64,000 nt of DNA, from the NCBI RefSeq assembly GCF_000764305.2, contig NW_025936499.1:265967-329966 (forward strand), read 5' to 3'. Positions 35,980-47,517 of this stretch are shown here, one piece after another. The translations under genes were made by a program, and so were the position numbers. The notes beneath the pieces were generated by a model. The model was given only the letters and a program-made list of their open reading frames with translations. It had not been told where the DNA came from and did not search any database. Position 1 is the first letter of the stretch; every line of letters begins with the position of its first letter. This DNA is from Hyalella azteca (lineage: Eukaryota; Arthropoda; Malacostraca; Amphipoda; Hyalellidae).

Positions 35980-37830
35980 AAATTAATAATTTCTTATGGA
36001 GCAGCAAATTTATTACATATTTATTAATAGTTTTACTATAGCGAGCAAGAAGTGCCATTGAACCTTGATGTGCTGTTCATATTTATTTGCGTTTATGCGA
36101 CAAAACGAGAAATTTAATCAGTTGCATGTCAAAATTTGCTACATCAAGAGAAGGAAATAAAACCAGCTTTATTGCGAGCCATTGAGGAAACTAAGTTTCT
36201 CGGACAATTTAAATTCATTCATTAAAGCTCGGCGTACTGATTTATTAGGACCTCGAGCTCTATACTCGTCTGAAAGAGGTTCGTCCTAGGGCCCCGTAAG
36301 AACCTTGCGTGACGCAGCTTTACCGGCAACTCGGAAATAAAACTCAAGTGAGTCCGTTTATGAAAATTTGTGTACGATTAGGTAATAAATTGTCCTTAGT
36401 CAACTAAATTTGCTTGGTATAAGAGAAAATGATGGTATAAATTCAGCAGGCTACTTTTGTTGACTCATTTTCAAGCCTTGAAAAACACGGCATGTGGCTT
36501 ACAAGATAAGAGAGTGCACCGAACAGCTGGACCAGTTCGTCTCTCACTCATACCTATGTATAAATCTGAATGCATCAATAACAGCGTTTGTCCAAATAAT
36601 GATGAGCTTAATTGAATCGTGCGCACTTACTTTTGTTCGAAGATTCACATAATGAGGTCCCGCCCGATAAAAAAAATATAATATGAAATTGGATGAAATG
36701 CTTAGGGAAGGTTTGCGTGTAATAAGGGCCTTAACTTTTGTATACAGGGTAAATTCGCAAAAATTAAGTCATCGCGACATTTTTTTTGGGTGTCGATAAA
36801 CTGTCCCAAATGCAATGAATTCATACATTTTATTTCCATCAATTCTTAATGATGGAATGGTATCATTTGTATGTAGATTTTTTGTTTCAACCGCTGTCTT
36901 CTATTTTCGCTACTGTCCTTCGTCTTGCTTTCATACAATTATCAGTCACGAGAGTCGCACGTGAGTGTTCTGCTCCCTCACTGCGAGATAACATGCGTGA
37001 TAACCAGCAGGTAAATTGCATCAATAATACTTTCACAGATTAGGATGTAATGAAGTCGAAAAAAAATTACATTTAATGAATTAGCATACATTGGGCAGAA
37101 TATCGGCTGATGTCTTTCGTATGCAATTAAAATTTGGGCCGTACTGGCAGTAGCAAGTGAGGACTTTACTGAGTCACATCTTCTGGGCTCATTGAATTAA
37201 TCAACTACTTTGTAATAAATAAATAAAATTTTAAATAGGATCTTACTATTCAATATGACGGATCATATGTTGAACTGCCCAGTGATGGTGTGACGTGGAC
37301 TGTCCACCTGAACCCTTAACTTAGCTCAGACCAATTGTCGCATTTAGGACCAGTGGTGCCTGCCAGTTTATTACGTATTGTTGATGTAAGTAGCGCGTCA
37401 TCTACGCTACTCTTTAATTAGCGTCTTGAGTGCCTTGCCATAGAATTAGTCAAGTAAATAATTGTATTTGTTTATACCATCACCATTTTCATGGTAAACA
37501 TGAGTTCATGGCGGTAGTTAAAATGGTCCTTTTCATTCTAGACTGTAAAGTAGCTACCAAAGGCGCCGATAACCTCGCCAGCAGCACTCAAGTTGACGGC
37601 CTTCAATGGAAATTATCTATTTTATAAACAAAACTAAACCACATTTTTCTAGCGAGATCAAAACAGCTTCGTAGTCATCATGTGGGTATCGAACCCTACA
37701 AATGGTAATACTGCCTATTTTACGGGGTTTAGTAACGAGCGGCGAGGTATGTGCAGTCTGCAAGTGGCGACTTATGACGCTGGTGATAGATTCCACGCCA
37801 ACGAGTGAAGGCATGCATCATTTCACACTG
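35980..37830. other. intergenic, no gene seen
   Basis: No recognisable coding. Near 36.77-36.82 kb there is a short match (GATAAACTGTCCCAAATG) to the end of the mariner remnants, perhaps a further fragment. Confidence 0.4.
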
Positions 37831-37835
37831 TTATT

Positions 37836-37960
37836 ATAGTATCTTCGGCATTGAAGAATAGGCCTGGATAGGCCTGTCGCCGATTCGTGTATTTTTCTTG
37901 GCTAGACTGGCCTTTTGATCAAATCTTTTCAACGGACGGTAGGTTTAAAATCGTTTAAAG
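37836..37960 (-). mobile_element. LINE 3' fragment
   Basis: Reverse complement matches the 3' part of 19549-19795, including GATTTTAAACCTACCGTCCG and AGAATAGGCCTGG-type sequence at the tail. Heavily truncated. Confidence 0.65.
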
Positions 37961-38930
37961 ATTTCAGTTTTTCAGTACTATTGCTTGCTCAGACAGAAAT
38001 TAAAATGTGAAATATGACATGTTTAACATATTCTGTGACATATTTAAACTTTTTACATCATTTGCTTACTCTCTAAATTATTTCGAATTAGTTGGAAGTT
38101 GTGTTGCAAATAATTCCACTTTACAAAATTATTCATACCTTCTAAGTAAAAGAAGCTTGCGAATGGGTAACTATGTTTTTTTATAATTTAGAATTTCTAA
38201 TTTGAAATGTTGATATCAATGTTTCTGCGAGCTCATTCACCTATTATATACCAATATTTATTCATTTCGTACATGAATGACAACTGGGAGATATATTTTG
38301 AAACGTCAAGTGTGTTATTTGAATCACGTTTGCTAAAAATCTATTGTTTAATAGTGTGTGTTCAGAATATTAAAATCTGTCGCGATTTTAGGTGAAAACA
38401 TTCCTAATAGCACCTTTGAGTAGAAGATTTGAAGAAATTTAATTTAATTGCCAAACTCAACACCTAAGTTCATGTTTCTGTCCGTGGGTAACATGCGGGA
38501 GGGCATAACAGCCTATATCAAGACAAGTGCTTAAAAGCATAGCGCCTCATGTTCACAAACATCTCATGAGTCTGACCTCTGCATCTAGCTTTACTTATTT
38601 GAGCCTAACCAACTTGTCACCAAGTACTAGCTCCTTTGTACCACAGAGTACGTCGCGTGAAACACTTCACTCTTCTCCGTATTGGACGCACGAATCACCT
38701 GTGGTCAATTGACCTTCTCACGAGAAGCGTGCTTGTTCCTTATTGCATTTACTGTATTATAGATCCAGGCAGTTTTGCCTACGAATGCACATCTTTTATT
38801 AATGCCCATTATAATTTTCCCTTCATTTACGCAGAATTTATGTTCATTACTGAAGGCAATCGTGTTCCCAGCTGTAAGTAACATGTTCACCCTAAAATTT
38901 TCGGATTTGGCATTTTCGGTTTTTAGTATC

Positions 38931-39265
38931 ATCTTAAAGCTGACATTCTGCCCTATCGAACGGTACCATTGCGATCCCTGTACGTGAATTTTTACTTACA
39001 TGACGGCTCTTTAAAGGAGGGCGGGTAGTGGAGTTCCTTCACTAATTAGATACAAGGTAATTAGCTACTGAGTATTTTAAGTATAGTTTCTACTTGAGTT
39101 GTGCTGCAGTTACGTGCTTAGTCTCATCTTAAAGCTGACATTCTTAGCTTTTCAACGATACCACTGTGATCCATGTACACGAATTTTTACATACACGGCT
39201 GCTCTTTAAAGGGGGGCGGGGGATGGAGTTCCTTCAGTAAATAGATGGGAGGTAATTCACTCGCT
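38931..39265. repeat. ~190-bp-spaced tandem duplication
   Basis: Two diverged copies of about 142 bp (38931-39072 and 39122-39265) share TTAAAGCTGACATTCT, GAATTTTTAC, GGAGTTCCTTCA and GGTAATT. No coding potential. Confidence 0.7.
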
Positions 39266-39479
39266 AAGACTACATATATAGGTGTATCTGGCATCAAGGC
39301 TCAGTCACCTTGTTCGCTTCATACGGAGAGGTGTACTGCAAGTCGCTGCTAGCATCCTTGATGGAATTAAGCTACAAAAGCCTGTAGTTTGGTCTCTATG
39401 CTACATTGAGTGACTATTTCAAGGCGCGCGGAACTTTGTCGCGCTGTCCTGAAAAGTTCAACTTTTTGTCACGGAAAAC

Positions 39480-39770
39480 CTATCTCTTCCTAGAGTTTTG
39501 AAGCTATAGCGATGAGACATATACCATTCTATTTGTAAAGACCATACCTATTGAGTAACGAAGCCTTTTTTTAGATTTGTGCATAGTTTAGATTCAAATG
39601 GGGGGAAAGGGGGGGGGGGAATGAGAAAAAATGGAAAAATTTTGAATGCGTAAAAAAAAAACTAATACAAAAATCAAATATCGGGCTTCGTTACTCGATT
39701 GGTATGGTCTTTACGAATAGAATGGTATATGTCTCATTGCTGTAGCTTCAAAACCCTAGGAGGAGATAGA
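39480..39770. mobile_element. foldback (MITE-like) element
   Basis: Inverted arms 39480-39565 and 39683-39770 (about 87 bp, near 90% identical by eye), centred on GATGAGACATATACCATTCT and its complement, with a loop of about 115 bp that contains G-runs (39600-39620). No transposase coding. Confidence 0.8.
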
Positions 39771-40147
39771 TTTCTACAGTACCCCTTTTTTTATCCGTTT
39801 TCTATGAATTTCAAGTTTTCTATCAATTTTTCCGAAAAATCACACAAACAAAAATGTCTTAGAATTCTGTTTTACATATGTGTACCAAGTTTCAGAGTGA
39901 TCCGTCCGTAAACAAAAAAGTTTTTCCGGAGGGTGAACCTCCCCCTTAAACGTGCTGGGTAACTCCTTGCTTGTCTGCCATTTCTCCCGAGTTCAGACAG
40001 TTTGGCTACGGGCTCGAAAGGATGACGTCACGGCACCGAATCGCCAGATGCATTGTGGGATCGGCCGCCATATTTGTAGCAGGGACTAGCTTTCGCCTGT
40101 GTGTTAAATCTACTGCGATCGTCTCTTTTTGAAGTTTTTGCTTGAAG

Positions 40148-40245
40148 ATGGGACGCTACTGCACCGTTATAGGATGTACCAGTCGTTCTCACGGCCATTT
40201 AAACAGAAAACTATACAAAGGAAATCGTTTATTCAGTTTACTAGC
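40148..40245 (+). CDS. possible THAP-domain N-terminus (fragment)
   Basis: An ATG in the context GAAGATGGGACGC opens MGRYCTVIGCTSRSHGH, which resembles the start of THAP zinc fingers (MG-x-C-x4-C). The rest of the C2CH finger is not found and no splice donor is evident. With the YqaJ-like debris 1.2 kb downstream on the other strand, it is probably transposon-derived rather than a host gene. Confidence 0.3.
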
Positions 40246-40360
40246 CGTGAATGCCGTGTATATCGTATCAGTTTATGGCTCGTATTGATATACGTATCGC
40301 ATATCAGTTCACCCGCCGTGGTGAACTATACATTTTCCAGGGGCAAAATCTGTTACTAGC

Positions 40361-40662
40361 CACTGGGCCACCTGTTGGTGGCCCAGTGGTTAAAGTTCAG
40401 AGTACCAAGATTGGCGCAGAGAGGCGCGGGTTCGATCCCAGCTCTGTGCGCCAGTTTCTGGTCAGAATCGGCGAGGAGGCCGGGCGGTTAAGCATAGCAG
40501 AATATTGTAGCAGTGAGTTGCGAGTTCGAGACCGCAAAATGCTGTGAATGTTCTGCGATGTTAAGAATCGGCTGTCGCCGATTCTTAACAGTCTTGCGAT
40601 GTAAGAATCGGCGACGGCCTAATAACGCTGAAACCGCTATTATTATTATTATTATTATTTAG
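40361..40662 (+). mobile_element. tRNA-derived SINE, copy 2, with 5' hairpin
   Basis: A box TGGCCCAGTGG (40379-40389), B box GGTTCGATCCC (40429-40439), a body matching the SINE at 5352-5600, and an (ATT)n tail ending at 40662. The head forms a perfect 12-bp hairpin (40361-40372 with 40377-40388, loop TGTT). Inverted copies of AAGAATCGGC occur near the 3' end. Confidence 0.85.
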
Positions 40663-41255
40663 ATAAGCTACATAAGTAAGAATAAAACGTAGTAATATTT
40701 ACAGATCAGATAACATTGTCATGATCCATTACCCTGCAGCGATGATAGTGTTTTTGCAGTTGGCTGGTTTGTTGGAAGATCAAAATGATTCGCTTTGTTC
40801 TATAACATCAAATGTTCCGAGTTCTTTACATTGCCTTTCAATTTCAATATAAATTGGTTTTGCAAAACGTCGAGGTTTCTGGTGAATTGGTGTGTTGTTG
40901 GTCAGTTCTGTGGTCTAAGATGTCACATGAGCGCGTCCAATATCGGGATCGGTATTACTATGAGCCGTCCGAACCCTGGTTACTTAGTAAGCATTGATAA
41001 AATTCTATCCTTGTGGTAATCACTATGTAGCCTTTAGCTTACCTGTGTGGCAACAGGATAAGTCATTGTGGTAACCCGTTGTACAGTATTGTTCAGTTCG
41101 TAATAAAGCTCTGCCCACTACGGTGTCACTTCTCTTGGCCCTTTATACGTTAAACCTCGGTCACATCAATCCCTTTCCTCTTCAAAAAGGTGAAAAAGAA
41201 TTTCATTTTCCATTCTTAGAATGTTCCATTCATCAGCATAATTATCTTCGTCCAG

Positions 41256-41460
41256 TTGTACTACCAAACTAACTCTACCAAGTACATCGCCTTTCTTGAT
41301 TCGTTGAAGTTTCGTTTCTCCATCGCCTGTACCCATCCATCCACAAATTGTTTGTAAGCTTCAAGCATCTTGTATGCCTTGAATTATTGCAAGGTGTATT
41401 GGCTGACCACCAAATACCAAATAGTTTAGTAAATCACCGTGATAAACGGGAGGCAGGCTT
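41256..41460 (-). pseudogene. decayed THAP/YqaJ-type transposon ORF
   Basis: The minus strand encodes LPPVYHGDLLNYLVFG, then after a frame change FKAYKMLEAYKQFVDGWVQA. From memory this order resembles THAP/SWIM/YqaJ-type repetitive proteins in arthropod genomes. A frameshift and several stops show it is not functional. Confidence 0.35.
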
Positions 41461-41956
41461 GCAAAATCTGCACATCACGGCTTTGCCGGCACTTCGTTGG
41501 CATCAACATCGTTAATGTCGAATAATTTTCTTAAATATCAGTCTCTCACTGAAGGAAGGAGTTTTTGACAACAGCCTAATCCTTGCTGCTTTGTTCTTTC
41601 TTTCTCCATTGCTACCAAAACGTCCAAATGTTTAGGAACGAGAGAGTAAGCTGAGGCGCCAGTGTGATACAAAGATGGCGGCGTAGCAACGCGACTAACG
41701 TGGATACGCGGGAGCTTGGCGAGCCCGAGCAATGGCTCAAACTAGTGAGGGATAATCAAATTTGCGTTATTGCATACAGATGTTTTTTGTTTCAAGTTTA
41801 AATTGCTATCACATGTTATACATCCCGACTAAGTTACTCATTGGCTGGTAAGTGAAACCAGGAATTATTCAGGCCTTGCATGTTTAGAAAATTAGAGCAA
41901 GTCAACAATGTTCCATTTCGCCTTTCGCTACCTTCTAATTATTGTGCAAGTACTAG

Positions 41957-43445
41957 TGTAGCGGATCTCGCTACATAGCACTAATATTATGCATAACATA
42001 TCTCTAATTTTTATGTTTCTCAAACTAACATACTATAACTAATTTTTAGGTTTCTTATACTAACATTAATATTAACACTTACAATACACATTAAAGTCGT
42101 ACATTTTAAATCATATTAAATGATTATAACATCATCACGAGAGTTTCGGAGAATGCAGCTCAGTCGATGGCAACAGCTCTAGCCCTTTTTCACTGGTTCT
42201 TTTATAGCCTCTCAAAATCCTAACGTTCTGTTTGCCTCCTGACTTTGAGTCGTCAACATCTCTCACGTAAGCTCCGTAACTTAGAAATTATTCTGCCGTA
42301 GAATAGCTCTCATTCAATGTGTTAAGTAGCTATAAGAGTAAAGTTAGTTCCGAAGTCGGAGTCATTGCAAGTGAATAAATTAAATTAACGTATTAAATTA
42401 ACGTATTTTCATGCCATAAATACAGCTCACGTGGCTTTAGCTCATTTGTGAGATGGTGTCGTAAAATGTGAATAGCGTATTAACAAAGGCCTTATTTCGC
42501 AGCTCTACATGATCTGTTTCCCGCAACGCATAAAATCAAGATCACGCGAAATCTCCCGCCTGACGTCATCTCAGTCAGCAAATCTAATTATCCCGGCCAG
42601 TATCTGGGTCAGCCTCGAGTCTTCGACATCGGCGTCACGCGCTTGACTTCCCGCCAACTCGCAGGCCACCATCTTGCCACGCCTCAAGCCAACTCAGTCT
42701 ACCGACGCTCATCCGTGAATATTCAGTGAACTTTGCTATGAAGTGTGATATACTCAATTAACTCTCATTCTGATAGTCAGTAAATTCTAGCTGTGAACGT
42801 AATCAGTTAATCAACTCGGTGAATTCTCGCTGTGAACTTAATCAGTCAACCAACTCAGTGAATTCTCGCTGTGAACATAATCAGTCAACCAACTCAGTGA
42901 ATTCTCGCTGTGAACTTAATCAGTCAACCAACTCAGTGAATTCTCGCTGTGAACGTAATCAGTTAATCAACTCAGTAAATTCTTGCTGTGTACCCATTAC
43001 GTTGACTGATATCATGTGAACTCAGAGAACTTTCGCTAGAGACACTCTGTGAGCTATAGGCACAACGAGCACGTCCAGTAAAGTATATAGTGTGCGAGCT
43101 TTCTACGTGCACGCTCAGTTAACTTCGTCAACCTCACAACGTGCATCGAATAACCTCCCCAACGTCTCGCCACTCAACCACGTGTATATCAACGCAACAA
43201 CCCAACAACGGTGGCCCGTGGACCCGCATCAACCTCCTGCATCAAAACGAGCAGGTCACGTGAGCTGAGCTAATAAATAACCTAACAATTTATTGTGTGT
43301 TCATTTCTCCCAACCAAATTCGTTCTGCCGATCTCTATGTTTCTGTCCGTGCCTTGGTGAATAATTCAAGTTAACTAGCTAGGCCGGTCAATTCTCTGAT
43401 AGGAGTTTATAACTTAATGTGGAGTGGTAAATGAAAACCCCCACA
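41957..43445. mobile_element. solo LTR with CTAG target duplication
   Basis: 1489 bp starting TGTAGCGGATCTCGCTACA (itself an inverted repeat) and ending CCCCCACA, flanked on both sides by CTAG (41953-41956 and 43446-43449). It contains a tandem array (42778-43010) and AATAAA at 43272-43277 with a downstream GT-rich stretch. No internal retroviral-type coding is adjacent. Size and architecture parallel the LTR at 421-1925. Confidence 0.7.
42778..43010. repeat. 39-bp tandem repeat inside LTR
   Basis: Just under six units of 39 bp, each with CTCAGTGAATTCTCGCTGTG. As 39 is 13 codons the array stays open and yields a 66-aa repetitive frame, which I do not consider a gene. Confidence 0.9.
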
Positions 43446-43449
43446 CTAG

Positions 43450-44328
43450 CTTCCTCGTTGAAATTCATCCCATAAGTGGCTTCTTAGAATGAAAAAAACT
43501 AAATCTGTACACAATGTGTGTAACATCAATGGTTTTATAGGTTATTAAGTAAGTTGTCTGACGATTCATGATATTATGAGGCTGTTAGTAGAAATCCAGC
43601 ACGTGCAAAACCGAGATCCCTACAGCAGAGCTGATGTTGGCAGGGCTAAAGCATTAGGCTTCCAGGGCCAGTGGTTTGATAGTCTCCCCAACTGAAACTG
43701 GAATACACGAGAGAAATTCACATGGCAGCTTTAATGTGAAAATACGTCTTAAACTGTGTACTTGTTGTGTATCAGTTAAATACAAACAACCACCTTATCT
43801 CAATGACGCATATACTCGTAACCCTAACTTAAACGGCGCTAGCAGACACCGGTCGGTCTACAGATAAAGGTCTCTGTGAACATCCTGAAGAATGACTTGT
43901 CTCTGGACGTGATCAAGAGACCAGGACTACGAACATAAGTTCTAAGCTCCAGCCCGTCATTAAGTAACCTCATGTTACTTGATCCATAAATCCAAAATGC
44001 AAAAATATATATTCTTCATAGAATTACGCGAGTAAATTGATGCCTCACAACTCAAGTCAAGCGCTTGCGTTTAACAGTCAGAACGCTTATCTGTCCACAA
44101 GAATATACCGCTGCCTTAACATTTGCATTGTCCCTGTGAGAAAATTTACATGACTTCATATCATATGCAAGTCACGTCCATTATTTTATAAATAATTGTG
44201 ATAAAAGTGATTAATATATAAACTTGTCAACTTTGGTTGGCAATAATTATTGTAGTGTAATTACACTACGAAAATTACACTACGTAATTATAATCACAGA
44301 AACCTACGGTAACAGTAAAAACGAAGCA
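43450..44328. other. intergenic, no gene seen
   Basis: No coding recognised. A perfect 18-bp palindrome GTAGTGTAATTACACTAC lies at 44252-44269. Confidence 0.45.
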
Positions 44329-44332
44329 AGAA

Positions 44333-44785
44333 GTCGGAATTGCCGATTCTATGGAATCAGCAGGCTGTTGCCGAATCTATGAGAATTAGCATTTCTATAC
44401 CTACTATAGGAATCTGGGGTTAGGTCAGTCAGCAAAGTCCTTTTTAGCGCATTTGTTTCCTTTATGGAAAAAATGCCCTATTGTGCTCATCATGTACGTC
44501 CGTCTGTCTGTCCGTCTGTCCGTCCGTCTGTCTGTCCGAGACTTCATGTTTTCGTCGACGAGAAAATGCGCTCTCTGGCACTCACTGCAGTGAGTACTGA
44601 GCTATATTTTTTAAATATTTTATATATTTAACTATACATGAGGACCTAACCTCTTCTTACTCTAATTGTCGATTTATGTTCCAACTCTAACTGTAACGTC
44701 CGATTTCCTGAATCAGCAACAAAATTCTGATTCTATAGATTCGGCAACTGGCTGCCGATTCCATAGAATCGGCAATTCCACGATT
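44333..44785. mobile_element. MITE-like element with ~55-bp inverted ends
   Basis: Inverted arms 44335-44388 and 44725-44779 are built on GGAATTGCCGATTCTATGGA and its complement. Between them is a (TCTG/TCCG)n stretch followed by ACTTCATGTTTTCG and ACTCACTGCAGTGAGTAC, which is shared with 57880-57965. Confidence 0.7.
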
Positions 44786-44789
44786 TCGG

Positions 44790-47460
44790 CACGACTTATA
44801 TGTGTTTTTTATGCAAGTTTATTTGAAAACGAGAGCATGCTTTTTATTAACAATTTTCATATTTGTATTTTCAACGAATCGAACAAAATTTCTTGCTGAC
44901 GTTGGGAGATCAAAAAGCAAGTTACCGAATGGCATTTCAATGGAATGCAAGATGCAAACACATATATAGCTACAATCTTAGCCTATAGCTGTAGTCCTAA
45001 AGAGCTAACAGCAATGGCCTTTAAGTCACCACTCCCGTTATGTCTTTCCGAACACTACAGAAAATTTTGTTCACATTAATTCTCAACACTAGGCATCTCT
45101 GTCACATCCCTTGGCTTCCCAGCTAAATTCATTCCACATAATTGGTAATTTTGATGGAGAATAAATCGAAATTTACTTACCTTCTGGAATAAGCATTGAA
45201 TGATCTGTTAATGAAATAAGACTCAGCTAGCTGGAATACGCTTCTACATAGTCAGCGGTCACGTACAGGCTGTGCCTATCCTTTATTTTCGTATAGTTGG
45301 GTTGAAGAATAAAGTGATGGACACCTACCAGCCCAGCCAGATCTATGCAAAAAAAATGCTTGACTCGACCGACTCGACACTTTTCCGCTGTCGCCCGCGA
45401 ACTCGTCAGCGGACTGGAACTCAAAACGTAACTCCTGCGCTACTGCTCAACGCTCCCTTAGTCCCTCAGTTGTGAACGAATCTGCCCATGACTAATTATT
45501 TGTAATAAGCCGCGATAGCAATTATTTTCAATTTATACGTCTTTTCTTTGAAAAAAAAACTCCAATTTCCAGTAACCGAATAGCTACTAAATGCTCGGTT
45601 TACTAGAAATTTACCTATTATTAAACTCATAACTAGGAATAACATAGAGCTTGCACACATACTCGTCTCTGCGAGTAAAATGTCTATGACGGAAAGCATG
45701 CAGCTTTGGCGGCAGCTACAGCTGCAGGAGTGAGCTTCTTGGTCTTCCTAGAGTTGAGTTCCTTCTCTAGCAAACAGTGAGCTGAGCGCCGGCTTGGTGC
45801 ACGGTTGTGTGGTGTTTGGTGTATCGGGACTGTAATTCGTAATTGATTGGCTAAGTTACGGAAGTTCGACATGCATTGGTAAAGTAACCCAATTTTCACA
45901 TACTACAGGCTTAAAGGAACAGTCATAAGATCAGACGAAAAAATGATGGTATTGGGAAAATAATGAGACATTTTATAAGAATGAACGATGACTGCATAGA
46001 GAGGTTACTGACATTTACAGTGCACGCTACAGGAAAAAAATTAATTCCAACCATTAATTGAGGCAAGGCAATTGTAGGTTGTGCAGTTGTTACAATTATT
46101 GAATAGCTAGGCCTACTTGTTTTCTTAATCTCTTTCCTGGTAACAGTGGTAAGTTTTCTCAAAACTTCAGTCTCGTGATGGAGGCCAGCTTCGTTAGAGA
46201 ACACCAAGGTGTCAAATAGTTCTTGCACCACAGTAATCACAAACTGAACTCTGAAGGGAAAAGCTTCTGGTCCGGAAAGGGTTTACTTGGTTAACTACCG
46301 GGTATGTTGTATGTTGCGGATAATCACAATGCAGCTTATGTTCTGGACTTCTGGTCAAACCTCGACAAATGTGGTTAAATGTTTGATACTGATTATTCGG
46401 AAAATTTCTCCGCATTATTCTATGAATTTTTTGTATGCTTGGGCATATACTCAATATTTCGTCAAGAGCAAGTCTATTTATTAACTAAACTTCAGTCACG
46501 TGTCAAAGTTGCTATCTCAAACCAGAGTTCCTGTACTGCGTCGTAGCCATGTACCGCCTCTCGCAGCCTCGCTTGCGTTATCTGCATCTGTAGGATGTGG
46601 AGTGCACTAGAGTGCACCGGACTCGTCCTACAGCGCTTTGCTCTTGTAATATTAGTAGTGAAGGTCGCACTGAAGGTCAAAACAAATTTGTATTGCTAAG
46701 TTTATATCTTTTGAATGCCATTTGAGGTAATGCTTACATTTCTAAGACTTGGTGCCATTTTTATTCCGATTTTATTCATTGATCATGGCTTTGTACAAAA
46801 GTATATTCTGTCAAATGGCAGACGAAATCTGACGAATCGCTTATTACATAAGAGCGTTGCAAGGCGGATTTCTAGGAATGGGATACCTCCTGTAGTTCCA
46901 CCGAAGACATTGCGCACTCCACTTTCGTATCGGCTAATGACTGAAGAGTATTAGCTTTCAAGTTTCCGGCTTTGAGTGATTCTAGTCAAAAAGTACATTT
47001 TAATAAGAATAACATTTGATCATGATTTTTCTTAACAATTAGATACTAGATAATTTATCTAGCCACAATATCCCAGCTCCAGAAATGACAGGAAATCTCT
47101 AGTCATGGCTCAAAAAGTAGATGTATTCTAATTTCGTATGTGGGATTAGGCCGCAACTAAAGCATATAGTTTCAATAACCCAAAAGCTTAGGTGGAAAAC
47201 CTGCTATGAAAATTCGTCCCAAAATTATCGATGCGTTCCAAGAACCACGCACTGTATGAATAACAACCGTCTGCTCCTAAGCCTATATCTCTGGTACCGA
47301 TATTCGACTTCAGAAAGTAAATTCGATTACAATTTGTGAATCAAATTTTGAATAAGATTTGAAATAATTGGTGGATAGTCATACTCATACAGTTACACAC
47401 TTGCTTAGACATTTAGACATGGAGATAAGGCTATCTTACATGGATACATTGACAATCGCG
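44790..47460. other. intergenic, no gene recognised
   Basis: Several 60-105-codon frames on both strands, none with an identifiable domain or convincing splice context. The 105- and 80-aa minus-strand frames at 45.9-46.5 kb are the longest. Confidence 0.4.
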
Positions 47461-47467
47461 CGGCTCC

Positions 47468-47475
47468 TTATATAA
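47468..47475 (+). promoter_or_regulatory. TATA box of cathepsin C gene
   Basis: TTATATAA lies about 30-35 nt upstream of CTCAGG (near 47504), an initiator-like site shortly before the ATG at 47518. Confidence 0.5.
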
Positions 47476-47517
47476 TTTCCAAGTTTTATTTTAGCGTTTT
47501 CTGCTCAGGTGATCAGT

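Noticed and set aside
42819..43019. 66-aa repetitive frame (CELNQSTNSVNSR-like units)
   Set aside because: Product of a 39-bp tandem repeat in a solo LTR; the flanks show no promoter or coding continuation.
47509..47517. Upstream in-frame GTG as the start of cathepsin C
   Set aside because: The ATG at 47518 directly opens a canonical signal peptide, and GTG starts are not expected in animal nuclear genes.
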